This document shows, piece after piece, positions 21,541 to 31,927 of a stretch of DNA of 64,000 bases. Within the stretch, counting starts at the first letter, position 1. Each line of letters starts with the position of its first letter. This DNA comes from Mytilus trossulus (lineage: Eukaryota; Mollusca; Bivalvia; Mytilida; Mytilidae), in NCBI RefSeq assembly GCF_036588685.1, contig NC_086374.1, positions 92,312,059-92,376,058 of the forward strand, written 5' to 3'. Below the pieces are notes generated by a model. It was not told where the DNA came from and searched no databases. It saw only the letters and a program-made list of their open reading frames with translations. A program made the position numbers and the translations under genes.

Positions 21541-22070
21541 TAGTTCATATTTTTTTTATACTTCTGTTGATTACTAGTATAAAATTTGTTTAAAGATGGC
21601 AAATTTGTGTTACATTCGTTTAATTTATTATAATGCACACAAACTAAAGAGACAGAAAGACAAAGTTTGCCTCCAACGACAAGCAAGAATAAACCAAGAA
21701 ACAGAAAACAGACAATTTTCCAATGTCCTATTTGGCTGGCTTTCATATTATTCCCATTGTTGTTATAAAGTAGACAGAAGCAATGAAGAATCGATAATAG
21801 TGTGGTGCTTGAATATGAAGAAAAGAGAACAACAGGCAAAATTAATAATAAAAAGTGAAAAATGATATAGAATATTACTGAATACAGAAATGAAGAAACC
21901 ACTTCCAGACCAGACCCTTTTATAAGTTGCACATTTTTTTTTAATTTTTTTTTTTGCCTTTTAAATCTTTCTGTTCGGGCACCATATTGGTCCGACACCC
22001 CAATAGTCTGACGCCCTATAAGTCCGACGACCCATTGGACCGACACACGAATACTAGTAATCCGACACAT
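21540..22070 (-). CDS. Doubtful 176-codon ORF with hydrophobic stretches
   Basis: The frame is open with three hydrophobic segments (for example VIFYIIFHFLLLILPVVLF and CFLFLGLFLLVV). However, its first 30 codons are read from the short TCCGAC repeat at 21975-22065, and the opposite strand is also open. I recognise no family. It is probably chance in T-rich sequence. Confidence 0.15.
   Translation of the reverse strand: MCRITSIRVSVQWVVGLIGRQTIGVSDQYGARTERFKRQKKKLKKNVQLIKGSGLEVVSSFLYSVIFYIIFHFLLLILPVVLFSSYSSTTLLSILHCFCLLYNNNGNNMKASQIGHWKIVCFLFLGLFLLVVGGKLCLSVSLVCVHYNKLNECNTNLPSLNKFYTSNQQKYKKNMN
21975..22065. repeat. Degenerate TCCGACAC-type tandem motif
   Basis: 'tccgacac', 'tctgacgc', 'tccgacga', 'accgacac' and 'tccgacac' follow each other every 16-19 bp, separated by 'cccaatag', 'cctataag' and 'cccattgg'. 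This resembles the ends of some invertebrate MITEs built from such motifs. No partner end was found. Confidence 0.6.
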
Positions 22071-23554
22071 AATTATTGAGCAATACTTTGTATGGATAAT
22101 ATTTATATTTTAAGAGGATAATCCCCATAGTTTAAAATGATCCTACTGAGATTCCTCAAAATAATAACATATTAGAGTACATGTATTAAAAATTTGCTTA
22201 ATGTCCAGTGGCAAATATTACATGCATGTTCAAAACAATTGTTAAATAAGTTCAATAGGTAAGTCCTGTAAAAGATGTCATCTGGGGTGAAAGAAGGTCA
22301 ATGAAACTTGGACTGCCACTGGACAACGAAAGCATATTGAAGGTGGACAGGAATTTGCCCTGCTGCATATTCAGACAAAAGGCCACCGACGGCCTCTCAA
22401 AGAGTTGTTGCAATAGTTATTAACCTGCAGAGATCATGGCACTCTCTTTCTATACATGCTATATGAGGCATCCGATTTAATAAAGGTGACCAATCTTACA
22501 TTTGTTGAAAATTAAACATCCTGCACAATTTTACTACCAATGGTTTTACTGTTTTTACTGTATCACTTATAAACATTATCCGTTGTGATGACTGACTTGC
22601 ACTTCTGGTGACATTTTCTTAGTGAGAATGTGTTCACATATGGAACATATCTTGTCCTTATGTTCCACGTAAGTGTCATCAATAACTCCTGAACCACTTT
22701 ACTGAATTTTGTAAATCATCGATACAAACTTTATTTCATGATGTATTTTTTCAAAGGACAATTTACAAAGTGTTACGTCCATAATTAATACCATAACATG
22801 CATGTTGGGAATAACTTTTATAATTGCATGCAACGTATTTGATGCAGTATGATCTATTGTTATAGGTATCTAAAATGGATCCCACCAGAACACAAAGACT
22901 AAGTCTATGAGGAAAATAAAGTTTTAGATCAACGACTAAAAATTGTCATGAACAGATAAAATATGAGATAGAGATAGAACTGGTATGAAAGGTGACAGTA
23001 GAACATTGAAATAATTTGAAAGGTAGGTTTATATATAGTTTTACACTCAATTATGATTTTTTTTAAAGTAAATATTTGCAGTTATTCCTATAATTTTATT
23101 TCAATATCATGAAATGTTGTAGTGTGTTCATATGACAACAAACCAACAACGAGCAAGTTCAAAAAAATAAAGAGTAGAAATACAATTCTTCAACAATTGA
23201 AATATATCATTAAAGTTAACAAAGAAGTCTACGGGAAGTACATATCCGTACACAAACCTTCTCATTTAACTGTTTCACAGATTGCATTGATATTGTGCTC
23301 GAATAATCAGATTATATTAATACATTTGTGTTTTGTTGCCGATCCAAAGATGTCAGAGTGTTACAGCAGGACATAGTTGAACTTAGGAACCTAAAGGAAA
23401 TATAAACAAAAATCTCCTTCTCTGCAACCGAATTACAGATTTAAAAGATAGTAATTTATTATAATGAGAATTTCCACTGGTACTAATAATGAAAAAAATC
23501 ACAAAAAGAATACTTTTATTTAATTTTTAAACTATTGCATATGTATAAAATGAT
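22071..23554. other. Unassigned; isolated repeat pieces only
   Basis: 'aatgtccagtggcaaatatt' (22199) belongs to the scattered GTCCAGTGGCAAAT family. The 84-codon frame at 23122-23376 (plus) is lysine-rich with no recognised domain. Confidence 0.3.
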
Positions 23555-23730
23555 AAAAAGTTGTAGGATTGTCACTAAGACAACTATCCACCAAATTTGA
23601 GACGATGTGAATGTGAACAATAATATACAACTGTGCAGACTTCAACAATGAGAAAACCCATACCGTATTGTCGGCTACAAAAGACCATGACATAAACAAT
23701 ATATGAAACAATTTAATTCAGAAAAATTAA
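23555..23730 (-). repeat. Diverged family A fragment
   Basis: 'acaactatccacc', 'acttcaacaatgagaaaacc' and 'cataccgtattgtcggctac' align with the inverse of the 28530-28660 region. Many substitutions are present. Confidence 0.55.
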
Positions 23731-25764
23731 CGACCTAATTTATAAAAATACAAATTAAAAATGTTAAAAGTGCAGCCCGTATTGAAAACATGGATATTTG
23801 CCATGAACCCAGACTTGGGACGCTAAAATTATTCTCCAAATCGTATAAGATCAGGCCCTGAAGTCATACAAAATTTTCTCAGTGCCCGGAGAAAAAAAAT
23901 CGTGGTCGAAAATTGAAATCCAGCATTTTGATTGGTTGATTTGTTGATTTTGGAGTTTGCGTAAATAACTGACTCGAAAGTTTAATGACTTCAAGGCCAG
24001 TTTTCAAGTAGGTAAATCAAACATTGTTCCATTTTTTTTCTTTCATTTTTCTCCCTGTATAATATAAACCTTGTATCATTAACGTTATACCACCTTTAGC
24101 AATGCATGTACACTGATTCACATTATGTCATGGTTGACCTATGTTTAATCTTATTATTGAACTTTAACAAAATGATAAATGTTATAATCCACTTTTTCCT
24201 TTCCAGAAACAAGTTGGCAAAGATATATATCACATGCATAGGAAGAGCAATGGAAAATAACATTGAAGCAGAATTATGAAACAGTTATTAAAAAAAACGC
24301 ATTAAATTGAGAGAGAGAAAAACACATTTTTTTACTTTTTAATGCTGTTCATTCTTAAGATTACTGTTTATTGTATTTCGATGGAAGCTATTGCAGTTGA
24401 TAAGAAGATAGAACAAAAATTTGAGTTATTCAGCTTGTTTAATTCAGTCAATAAAAATTAATTTTGAAAAGCAAACCATATATGTTCAAAAATCAAAAAG
24501 GTTAATTATGTACCAAATGACCTCCGTCAGACATTAATCAGTCTGTTGGAAATCTTTCTTTAAATTTTTATGCTTATTTTACAAAATGTACCTTTGTTTG
24601 TATGTCTGTAAGATTCAAATCAATCAGAGATTTCTGAGGAACTACAAACCAAGAGTTTCTGCAAGTCATCAGTTCTCATGTGAACATGCTATACTGAGTA
24701 ATGTAGTTCTCACCCTTTCAACTCCCCGTTAACGGGATGCCTAAATATTGTAGCACTAAATTTCATATATTCTTTTCGTAAAATACGCTCTGCAGTTTTA
24801 TAGGAAAGAGTACAAGAGTTATGCATACATGTATTTAAGTTACTATTCACAATACACTCATTACAAGTGAATGAAATTGCAGCATGATTAATGTATACAA
24901 AAAAAAAAGAAATCTGTCAATAAATGTATTTAACCATTAAAAATCTTACATTGAGCATATGATTGGAAATTTATTTTTGAGAAGTTAGACTAAAAAAAGT
25001 GGTCGTATTTCTGAATATTCGCTCAGCTCACAGTAAAAGGAGAAAAACATACACTGTTCAGTCTGAAGGTACCTGCTCATGTAGGGGGACATGTCTTATA
25101 GCAGATTCTCTCCTTGTGGTGAACTAGCATGTGCAAAAGGAGCCCAGTGCATTATTGGTCTAGTTCTATACAAAATATGTTTATTACATTGTATGTATAT
25201 CTGAGTATCATGTCCTCTTCCTGCACTTAACTTGCCACTGGATCACATAACATCAATCCAACCACCCATTGTCTAAAAAATAATATATCGAGTTCCAATG
25301 TTCAATATGTTCTGATTTGACTCAAGCAAGATATAAATACATGTAATATGGTATTGTCAAATAGAAGTAAAATAAGTATTAAAAACATAAACCAATGTTA
25401 ATGTTGAAATAGTGAAGTAAAGTGTTAAAAGCAGTAATGCAATATGTTGTTCAATAATAATAAAAAACGCATTTCAACTTAAAACAAAATTAGGGAAGAT
25501 GAATATTAATGCTTTACATTGCAGAATTTTAAACATAAAGCAGTTGGACAGTGCATTAGTGGTTTCATAGTTGTTTCATACCTTAAGTGGTGTTGTATTT
25601 ATACCTAAGACGCAGCGAGTTTGAGCAAATCTTAGCCCTTATGATGAGTATTTCGCTTAACTGTCTGTCATCGTTAAAACATAATGTTACCCTAAATATA
25701 GATGCCGTTTGAAATATTAGTCGCAAGGTTGCTATCAAATTGGCGTATGTAGTGAAAATATCAA
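23731..25764. other. Unassigned; one good plus-strand splice acceptor
   Basis: 'ccactttttcctttccag' (ending about 24206) is a strong acceptor. In one frame about 23 codons follow to a stop at about 24280, which could be a terminal exon, but nothing upstream links to it. A perfect 12-bp palindrome CCCGTTAACGGG lies near 24725. Otherwise nothing is recognised. Confidence 0.25.
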
Positions 25765-26515
25765 TAAAATTGAGAAAGGAAATGGGGAATGTGTCAAAGC
25801 GGCAACAACCCGCCCATAGAGTAGACAACAGTCGTATACCACCAATGGGTCTTCAATATAGCGAGAAACTCCCACATCCTTAGACGTCCTACAGCTGGCC
25901 CCTTAAAAATATGCATACTACTACAGGGATAAAGGACGTCATACTAAACTCCGAATTGTACACCAGAAACTAAAATTAAAATTATACAAAACTAAAAAGT
26001 AAAATCACAAAAATACTGAACTCAGAGGAAAATCAATACGGAAAGTCCATAATCACATAAAATCAAATATCAAGAAGCATCAAAAACGAAAAGACAAGAA
26101 CTGTCATATTCCTGACTTGGTACAGGCATTTTCAAATGTAGAAAATGGTGGCTAAAACCTGGTTCTATAGCTCTAACCCTCTCTCTTTAATAACAGTCTC
26201 ATCAAATTCCGTTATATACTAACTAAGGGCAGAGGCTCCTGACTTGGGTTCAAGCAAAGTCCGAGTCCGATGTCAGAAGATGCAACAAAAGAAAATAAAT
26301 AAAATGACAATAATACACAGACTAGTAGTTAACTGACATGCAAGCTTCATCACTCAATTAAAAGTTTATGTCTTTATCATATGAATATCAGGCAAAATCC
26401 TTCCCGTTAGGGGTTTAGTTTCATAATATCATAAAATATATGGAAAGAACATAATCCGTGTCATGCCATCAACTTTTTTTTTAAATAAATTTGTTTAGTG
26501 CCGATGCAAAGACTC
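25765..26515 (+). repeat. Family B repeat, long copy
   Basis: It starts 'aatggggaatgtgtcaaag' and includes 'caccaatgggtcttcaatat', 'cagctggccccttaaaaata', 'agtccgagtccgatgtcaga' and 'ccttcccgttaggggtttag'. The middle part (about 25990-26225) is a further module also found inverted at 61120-61395. The copy is non-coding and faces the inverted copy at 26645-27120. Confidence 0.8.
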
Positions 26516-26644
26516 TATGAAGTGGAGACGAAGAGGGACAGTCAAACTCATAAATCGAAAATAAACTGACAACGCCATGCATGGCAAAAAATGAAAAGGA
26601 CAAACAAACAATATAGATGAAGACATAATTTTTTAAATAGTTTA

Positions 26645-27120
26645 ATTGAAGTCTGGAGCTTGCATGTCAGTTAACTGCTAGTAGTCTGATGTTATTTATG
26701 TATTATTGTCATTTTGTTTATTTTCTTTGGTTATATCTTCTAACATCAGACTCGGACTTCTCTTGAACTGAAATGTGCGTATTGTTATGCGTTCACTTTT
26801 CTGCATTGACTAGAGGTGTGGGGAGGGTTGATATCTCACAAACATTTTTTAAACCCGCCGCATTTTAGCGCCTGTCCCGAGTCGGGGGCCTCTTGCCTTT
26901 GTTAGTCTTGTATTATTTAAATTTAAGTTTCGTGTGTACAATATGGAGTTTAGTTTGGCGTTCATTATCACTGAACTAGTATATATATTTGTTTAAGAGT
27001 CAGCTGAAGGACGTTTCCGGGTGCGGGGATTTCTCGCTGCATTGAAAACCTGCTGCTGATGTCTGCTCTATGGTCGGGTTGTTGTCTCTTTGGCACATTC
27101 CCCATTTCCATTCTCAATTT
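26645..27120 (-). repeat. Family B repeat, inverted copy
   Basis: It reads in reverse from 'gaagtctggagcttgcatgt' to 'ggcacattccccatttcc'. With 25765-26515 it makes a head-to-head arrangement around a 130-bp centre. Sequence differences show the two copies are not a fresh duplication. Confidence 0.8.
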
Positions 27121-27164
27121 TTAATTAATAGCATTAAAAATTACAGACACGCAAACAATAGCAC

Positions 27165-27245
27165 ACACGACACGAACAGAAAACTAAAAAATAAACAACA
27201 CGAACCCCAGCAAAAACCAGGCATGATATCAGGTGCTCCGGAAGG
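27165..27245 (-). repeat. Fragment related to the 9452-9775 duplication
   Basis: 'aacacgaaccccagcaaaaa' and 'atatcaggtgctccggaagg' are the diverged reverse complement of the 9452 unit. It directly precedes the RT remnant and may belong to the same element. Confidence 0.5.
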
Positions 27246-27280
27246 GTAAGTGAATCAAAAACTTTGGTTATAAATGTCCT

Positions 27281-27723
27281 TTCTTGGATTAAGATATTTC
27301 AGTTTTTAACGGGAAACTACACACTAGAATTTACGACAAAAGAGACGATTTTTCGTTCCCTATTGTTAATTTTCCATTTTTAGATGGTGTTGTTCCTTTG
27401 GCACCATCTTACGGTGTTTATATTTCACAACTTGATCGCTATGCCCTTGTCTGTTGTGACGTATTTGTTTTTAACGAACGCAACCTATGTATTACTGGTA
27501 AATTATTAAACCAGGGATATCGTTACCATAAATTACTTACAACCTTTACTAAATTTTCAATAGATATAAAAATTTGGTTTTGAAGTTTGGTTGTACCTGT
27601 AGAAAACTTATTTCAAACGGGATAGCACATCCTCATTTTTACGGAAATGTTGTTAACCGTGCCCGGAAATTTAGAAATGATCCATGTAAACTTGTTGCTC
27701 CTTTAAATAAACTTATTCTATAA
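27281..27723 (+). pseudogene. Reverse-transcriptase C-terminal remnant
   Basis: The frame reads FLD-stop-DISVFNGKLHTRIYDKRDDF, then SFPIVNFPFLDG and YGVYISQLDRYA. This is a conserved C-terminal block of a retroelement RT common in molluscs and other invertebrates, possibly Penelope-like (family assigned from memory). A leucine codon has become TAA near 27290. A one-base shift around 27555 moves the reading into RYKNLVLKFGCTC and then ANRARKFRND-like sequence, ending LNKLIL-stop at 27723. The catalytic RT domain is missing, so the copy is dead. Confidence 0.75.
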
Positions 27724-28675
27724 GGTTACCTATTCAACACTGTCATAAGATTATTGAATATTGTTTTTATTGGTATAAATATTGATTTTGATATCAGTAG
27801 TTTAAAAGCTAACTAAATATATCTAGATATAGAAAGATGTGGTGTGAGTGCCAATGAGATAACTCTCCATCCAAATAACAATTTAAAAAGTAAACCATTA
27901 TAGGTTAAAGTACGGCCTTCAACACGGAGCCTTGGCTCACACCGAACAACAAGCTATAAAGGGCCCAAAAAATTACTAGTGTAAAAAGTATGTTATATAC
28001 ATATACATGTTTATGGATCTACAATCTGTCGATACCTGTAACTTGGTAGCACAAGGTCATGTTCTTCTCTGACTGTTGATGACGTCTTTACACTAAATCC
28101 ATTGTATGTTGGATGTGAACGGATTGAGTGTTTAGTCTTAGAGGCATGTTTTTTTTTATTAGTTGTTATTGTTTTGAACTAGCTGTCAGATAACTGCGAC
28201 TACTCTCAGATCTGTTCTTTGTGTCGGGATGTACCCGGCCACGTCCCCTTTATTTTTTGTCTATCTGATGAGTTAAGCCTTTTTCAACTGATTTTGATAG
28301 TTCGTTCTTATGTTGTACTGTTATACCACTGTCCCAGGCTAGGGGAGGGTTGGGATCCCGCTAACATGTTTAACCCCGCCACATTATTTTTGTATGTGCC
28401 TGTCCCAAGTCGGGAGCCTGTAATTCAGTGGTTGTCGTTTGTTTATGTGTAACATATTTGTTTTTCGATAATTTTTTTACATAAATAAGGCCGTTAGTTT
28501 TCTCGTGTGAATTGTTTTACATTGTCTTATCCGGGCCTTTCATAGCTGACTATGCGGTATGGGCTTTGCTCATTGTTGAAGGCCGTACGGTGACCTATAG
28601 TTGTTAATGTTTGTGTCATTTTGGTCTTTTGTGGATAGTTGTCTCATTGGCAATCATACCACATCTTCTTTTTTT
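27724..28675 (+). mobile_element. Family A: long 3' region of the RT element
   Basis: Non-coding tail after the RT stop, including 'gatctacaatctgtcgatac', 'gctgtcagataactgcgact', 'cctgtcccaagtcgggagcc', 'gccgtacggtgacctatagt' and the end 'tggcaatcataccacatctt'. Inverted partial copies lie at 7390, 20985, 23555 and 35960, and a same-sense piece at 33345. The 77-codon frame at 28219-28452 lies wholly inside this repeat and I do not count it as a gene. A family C insert is nested at 27825-27992. Confidence 0.75.
27825..27992 (+). repeat. Family C repeat nested in family A
   Basis: 'agatgtggtgtgagtgccaa', 'acggccttcaacacggagcc' and 'ctataaagggcccaaaaaat' define the module. It interrupts the otherwise continuous family A tail, which resumes at about 27985. 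A reverse-orientation piece is at 12110-12230. Confidence 0.7.
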
Positions 28676-28782
28676 ATACAATATTAAAGCCAAAATATGC
28701 AATCTTTAATGATCTGACAAACGTATCGTAACTATATCCCTTCTTAACTATGCATGTCAAATGTGGATCTTATATTACTCAC

Positions 28783-28893
28783 TTATTTCGCAGTTTGAAC
28801 CGGAATAACCGTTTAAACAGTTGCAGGAAAAGCTATTACCAGTCACCGAACAAATCCCATCGTTTTCGCATTGAGATCTAAAACATGGCGTTA
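28783..28893 (-). CDS. EGF-like domain exon (phase 1-1)
   Basis: A TTTTTGCAG acceptor precedes 28893 and a GTGAGT donor follows 28783. The 111-base exon encodes TPCFRSQCENDGICSV followed by TGNSFSCNCLNGYSGSNCEI. The six cysteines are spaced C-x4-C-x5-C-x8-C-x1-C-x8-C, with the usual GY-G-NCE end: a canonical EGF-like module with three disulfides expected. Both ends are phase 1, as in shuffled EGF exons. It joins in frame to the microexons at 29870-29893 and 30668-30688 and to the membrane exon at 40850-40986, so the module would lie outside the cell on a type II protein. No Asn/Asp calcium-binding signature is obvious. The next exon was not found. Confidence 0.85.
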
Positions 28894-28954
28894 CTGCAAA
28901 AAGAGTACAATGTAAATATAGAAGATGCATGAAAACATAACAAAATGTGTATGG

Positions 28955-29200
28955 ATGCTAATGGGACAACTATCAACGATGCCACTGCTGGTGGACGTTT
29001 CGTCCCCAAGGGTATCACCAGCCCAGTAGTCAACACTTCGGTGTTGACATGAATATCAATTATGTGGTAATTTTTTTTATAAATTTCCAGTTTACTAAAC
29101 TTTGAAATTTTCGAAAAACTAAGGGTTTTCTTATTCCAGGGATAGATTACCTGAGCCGTATTTGGCACAACTTTTTGGAATTTCATTAATGAGAATATGA
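28955..29200 (-). repeat. Dispersed mussel-type repeat inside the EGF gene
   Basis: 'gatgccactgctggtggacg', 'caccagcccagtagtcaaca' and 'gtatttggcacaactttttgg' are shared in part with the inverted copy at 29365-29580 (which has 'gttgtgccaaatacagct'). It lies in the intron between the EGF exon and the microexon. Confidence 0.7.
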
Positions 29201-29364
29201 GAATGTAATTTGCTGCGACTGTCCTACAAGTGAGTGGTTAAGTTAGGTTTAATTCACCATTCTCTACATAAGAAAATGCCTGTTTAAAGTCTTGAGTATG
29301 ACAGTTGATATCCATTATTATTTATTTATATAATATATACATTTTATTTCATTAAGTATCTGGT

Positions 29365-29580
29365 TGATAGTTATCAACGGAACAAGGATTGTAATTTAGT
29401 ACGCCAAACGCGCGTTTCGTCTACATAAGACTAATAAGTGACGCTCATATCAAAATATTTATAAAGCCAAACAAGTACAAAGTTGAAGCGCATTGAGGAT
29501 CCAAAATTACAAAAAAGTTGTGCCAAATACAGCTAAGGTTAATCTATGCATGGGATAAGAAAATAGCTTTTTTAGCGTCT
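29365..29580 (+). repeat. CGCGCGTTTCGTCTAC repeat, long copy
   Basis: 'atttagtacgccaaacgcgc', 'gtttcgtctacataagacta', 'gaggatccaaaattacaaaa' and 'tctatgcatgggataagaaa'. A 72-bp version interrupts the LINE at 39159-39230. Confidence 0.8.
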
Positions 29581-29869
29581 AGAGTCATATTTTTGTTAAA
29601 TGTTCAAAAATAAATTCACAAACAAACGATTCTCAAAGTTACAAACCCTTTTAGTTTTACCTACATGATCGTTGATATAATATATTACAATTTTTAGCAT
29701 TTAGCTATAGCCAAGCTTTAGAAAGTTTAATTATAAGTTTCGGTTTGAAATAATAATATCACATGGTTGCATCGTTTTAATCAAAAGATCATCAGTTTAA
29801 ACATCAACGACTGCCAAATCTTAATTATGTATTTCTAAAGTAATATGCATTTACAAATGTTAAAGTTAC

Positions 29870-29893
29870 CTTGATTTCCAGAATCTGTGTCTC
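29870..29893 (-). CDS. 24-base microexon (stalk, DTDSGNQ)
   Basis: It is bounded by TTTTTTTCCCAATTTTAG and a GTAACT donor. It encodes two bases completing a codon, DTDSGNQ and one base, so it is phase 1 at both ends. It joins the preceding microexon through a glycine codon and the EGF exon through a valine codon. It would form part of a short hydrophilic stalk. As a 24-base exon it is unlikely to be found by gene finders. Alternative use is plausible because skipping it keeps the frame. Confidence 0.6.
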
Positions 29894-30339
29894 CTAAAAT
29901 TGGGAAAAAAATGTATATCAATTGAGCATTATTGTATTCTTTTATATTCTGATGCAATCCAATTTGTAATTACACATCATAGTCGTTATAAAAGGATCAA
30001 GATCAATAGTATTACTACGTAATGACATTCATGTGACATTGCCTTTATTAAAAGCATAAAAGTAACTGTATTGAAACTATTAACAACAAACTGTTCTTTG
30101 TTATGATGGCATGGTGTGTAAACGGACGACTCTGAAAACATCCAGAATGCTTGAAACTGCACGTGAATATGAAAAGCAACAAATTATATGCTGGAACAGA
30201 AAGCGTCATATTTTCAACCTTAATTTGTCCCAAATTTCTAAGAGTTTGAATTTATACTGGAATTATTTACTACCCCTCCCTTCACTCTGAGTCTTCCACA
30301 TATTTCAATAAAACCGCTATGCATGTATGAGGGAGGGTA

Positions 30340-30530
30340 GGAGGGGTCTTGATCCCAAATTCCTGGGCTTAAAAACACGAAATACCGAAATCCCGGATTA
30401 AAAAATACGAAATCCCGAGGTCCCGAAATTCGAAAAAAGAATTCCCGGATCCCGAAAAGGTCAATGCCGAAATCCCGAGCTTAAAAACATCCGATCCCGG
30501 AGTCCCGATTAAGGTCCTATCCCCCCTCAT
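30340..30530. repeat. TCCCG-rich degenerate repeat
   Basis: 'aaatcccg', 'gatcccg', 'ggtcccg' and 'gagtcccg' recur about every 10-20 bases between 30345 and 30510, interspersed with 'cttaaaaacac'. The small minus-strand frame here is an artefact. Confidence 0.7.
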
Positions 30531-30667
30531 GTATATATTTGTTTGTAACATTCCAAAGATATATTATTACCCGATGAAACAAAGAGATCATATCTGTGAA
30601 GAATTTGAAAACAAGACTTCAATTAATGTCAGCTTAACATATGTGCATGTTTGCTGACATGAAATAC

Positions 30668-30688
30668 CTTGCATCTGTATAAACTGTT
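30668..30688 (-). CDS. 21-base microexon (stalk, QFIQMQ)
   Basis: The acceptor TTTTCAATTTGTTATCAG precedes 30688 and a GTATTT donor follows 30668. It encodes the completion of a codon (E when joined to the membrane exon), QFIQMQ and one base: again phase 1-1. It follows the membrane exon by 10.2 kb and precedes the next microexon by 0.8 kb. The agreement of phase with three neighbours makes chance less likely, but a site this small needs transcript proof. Confidence 0.5.
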
Positions 30689-30764
30689 CTGATAACAAAT
30701 TGAAAACAATTTAGAATACTAAAAATGTAAAGTTTAGTATTCATGTTTACAGCATCCAAAATTA

Positions 30765-31500
30765 TATAAAGTATCGGATTTTGCCACTGTCTCCAATTCA
30801 CATCTTACTATATGCCGATTTACCATAAAAGTTCACAATTTCGATTAAAATGATAAGTTAAGGAATTTTCATATATTATAGGGTTATTGCATGAACATTC
30901 CCCAATATTCATGCAATAACCCTTTTATCGTATAGCAATAATAATATTTGAAAGTAAACATTGGTTAAAACTAAGATTTTGTCGTTGATTACGTTCTGTA
31001 TTTTGAAGATGTATTGCACTAGAGACATATTAGAAATTATTGCACGCTAACTTTTGGTTACTTTCTGTGGGAAATATTAATTTTCAATGATATAGGGTAA
31101 TTGCATAATTATTAAGGAATATTGTCCCGAGTTTTATATTGCTCGAGCTTACGAGAGCTTATTCAATATATGGTATATATAAAGTATCGGATTTTGCCAC
31201 GCAGTTCACATCTTACTATGTGCCAATTTACCACAAAAGTTCACAATTTCGCTTTAAATGATAATTAAGAAATTTTCATAATATATAGGGTTATTGCATG
31301 AATATTCCCCCATATTCATGCAACAACCCTTTTATTGTATAGCAATATAATATTTGAAAGTAAAAATTTGTTTAAAGTAAGAGTTTCGCGTTGATGACGT
31401 CATGCAGTTTAAAGATCTATTGCACTAGTGCAATATTAAAATTTATTGCAGCCTAACTTTTGGTTACTTTTTCGGAAAATATAATATTGCTATGCAATAA
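30765..31500. repeat. Direct duplication of about 325 bp with 'agggttattgcatgaa' hairpins
   Basis: Copies start near 30765 and 31177 ('tataaagtatcggattttgc'). Each has a hairpin (30880-30923 and 31287-31330) pairing AGGGTTATTGCATGAA with its complement (one mismatch in the second), and each ends in 'ctaacttttggttacttt'. The intervening 31090-31176 contains 'ctcgagcttacgagagct'. It is non-coding and intronic to the EGF gene. Confidence 0.85.
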
Positions 31501-31680
31501 TATCCCTAACAGTATACCTAATATTATTTAACGTGTATTTGACTTGAACTGTGTTAACAAAGCTATATTTTCAAAAGTTGTATTAACGAATAAACTAACA
31601 GTTTTATAGTATTGAGTGATGAAATCTGTTTCTTTGCTTAAATTCACAGCACAATTTCTATACAGATGATATTTGACAGG

Positions 31681-31914
31681 CTAAATCAATCCGGGAATAT
31701 TGATTTTCTCAGGGTTTTTTTCACCCTGGGCCTCAAATTTGCAGAATAATTCTGGTGTTTCTATGAATATGGAATATTTAATTTTTTTTTGGATAGAACA
31801 CACTACTGTTACTTTTATTGAGGTATCGTTTGTATCTGTAGCTTGTTTTTTTATACTGTGGTCAGGTGTTAATGCGTGCTTTTGTATTTCAAAAGAACAA
31901 CACCCTAACGACAA
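31681..31914 (-). CDS. Doubtful 77-codon ORF, unknown
   Basis: The frame ends IFIETPELFCKFEAQG, then EKNPEKINIPGLI and a stop. The composition looks protein-like (mixed acidic and basic residues, few repeats). The opposite strand is also open. No splice sites or family match are recognised. It could be an old exon or chance. Confidence 0.2.
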   Translation of the reverse strand: MSLGCCSFEIQKHALTPDHSIKKQATDTNDTSIKVTVVCSIQKKIKYSIFIETPELFCKFEAQGEKNPEKINIPGLI

Positions 31915-31927
31915 TATTTTTCAATGA

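Noticed and set aside
25583-25605. 23-base exon downstream of the EGF exon
   Set aside because: Splice-like sites are present, but it would change phase, leads to no following exon and borders a repeat. Too weak to report as a gene part.
28219-28452. 77-codon open frame
   Set aside because: It lies wholly inside the non-coding tail of repeat family A, of which partial copies occur elsewhere in the window.
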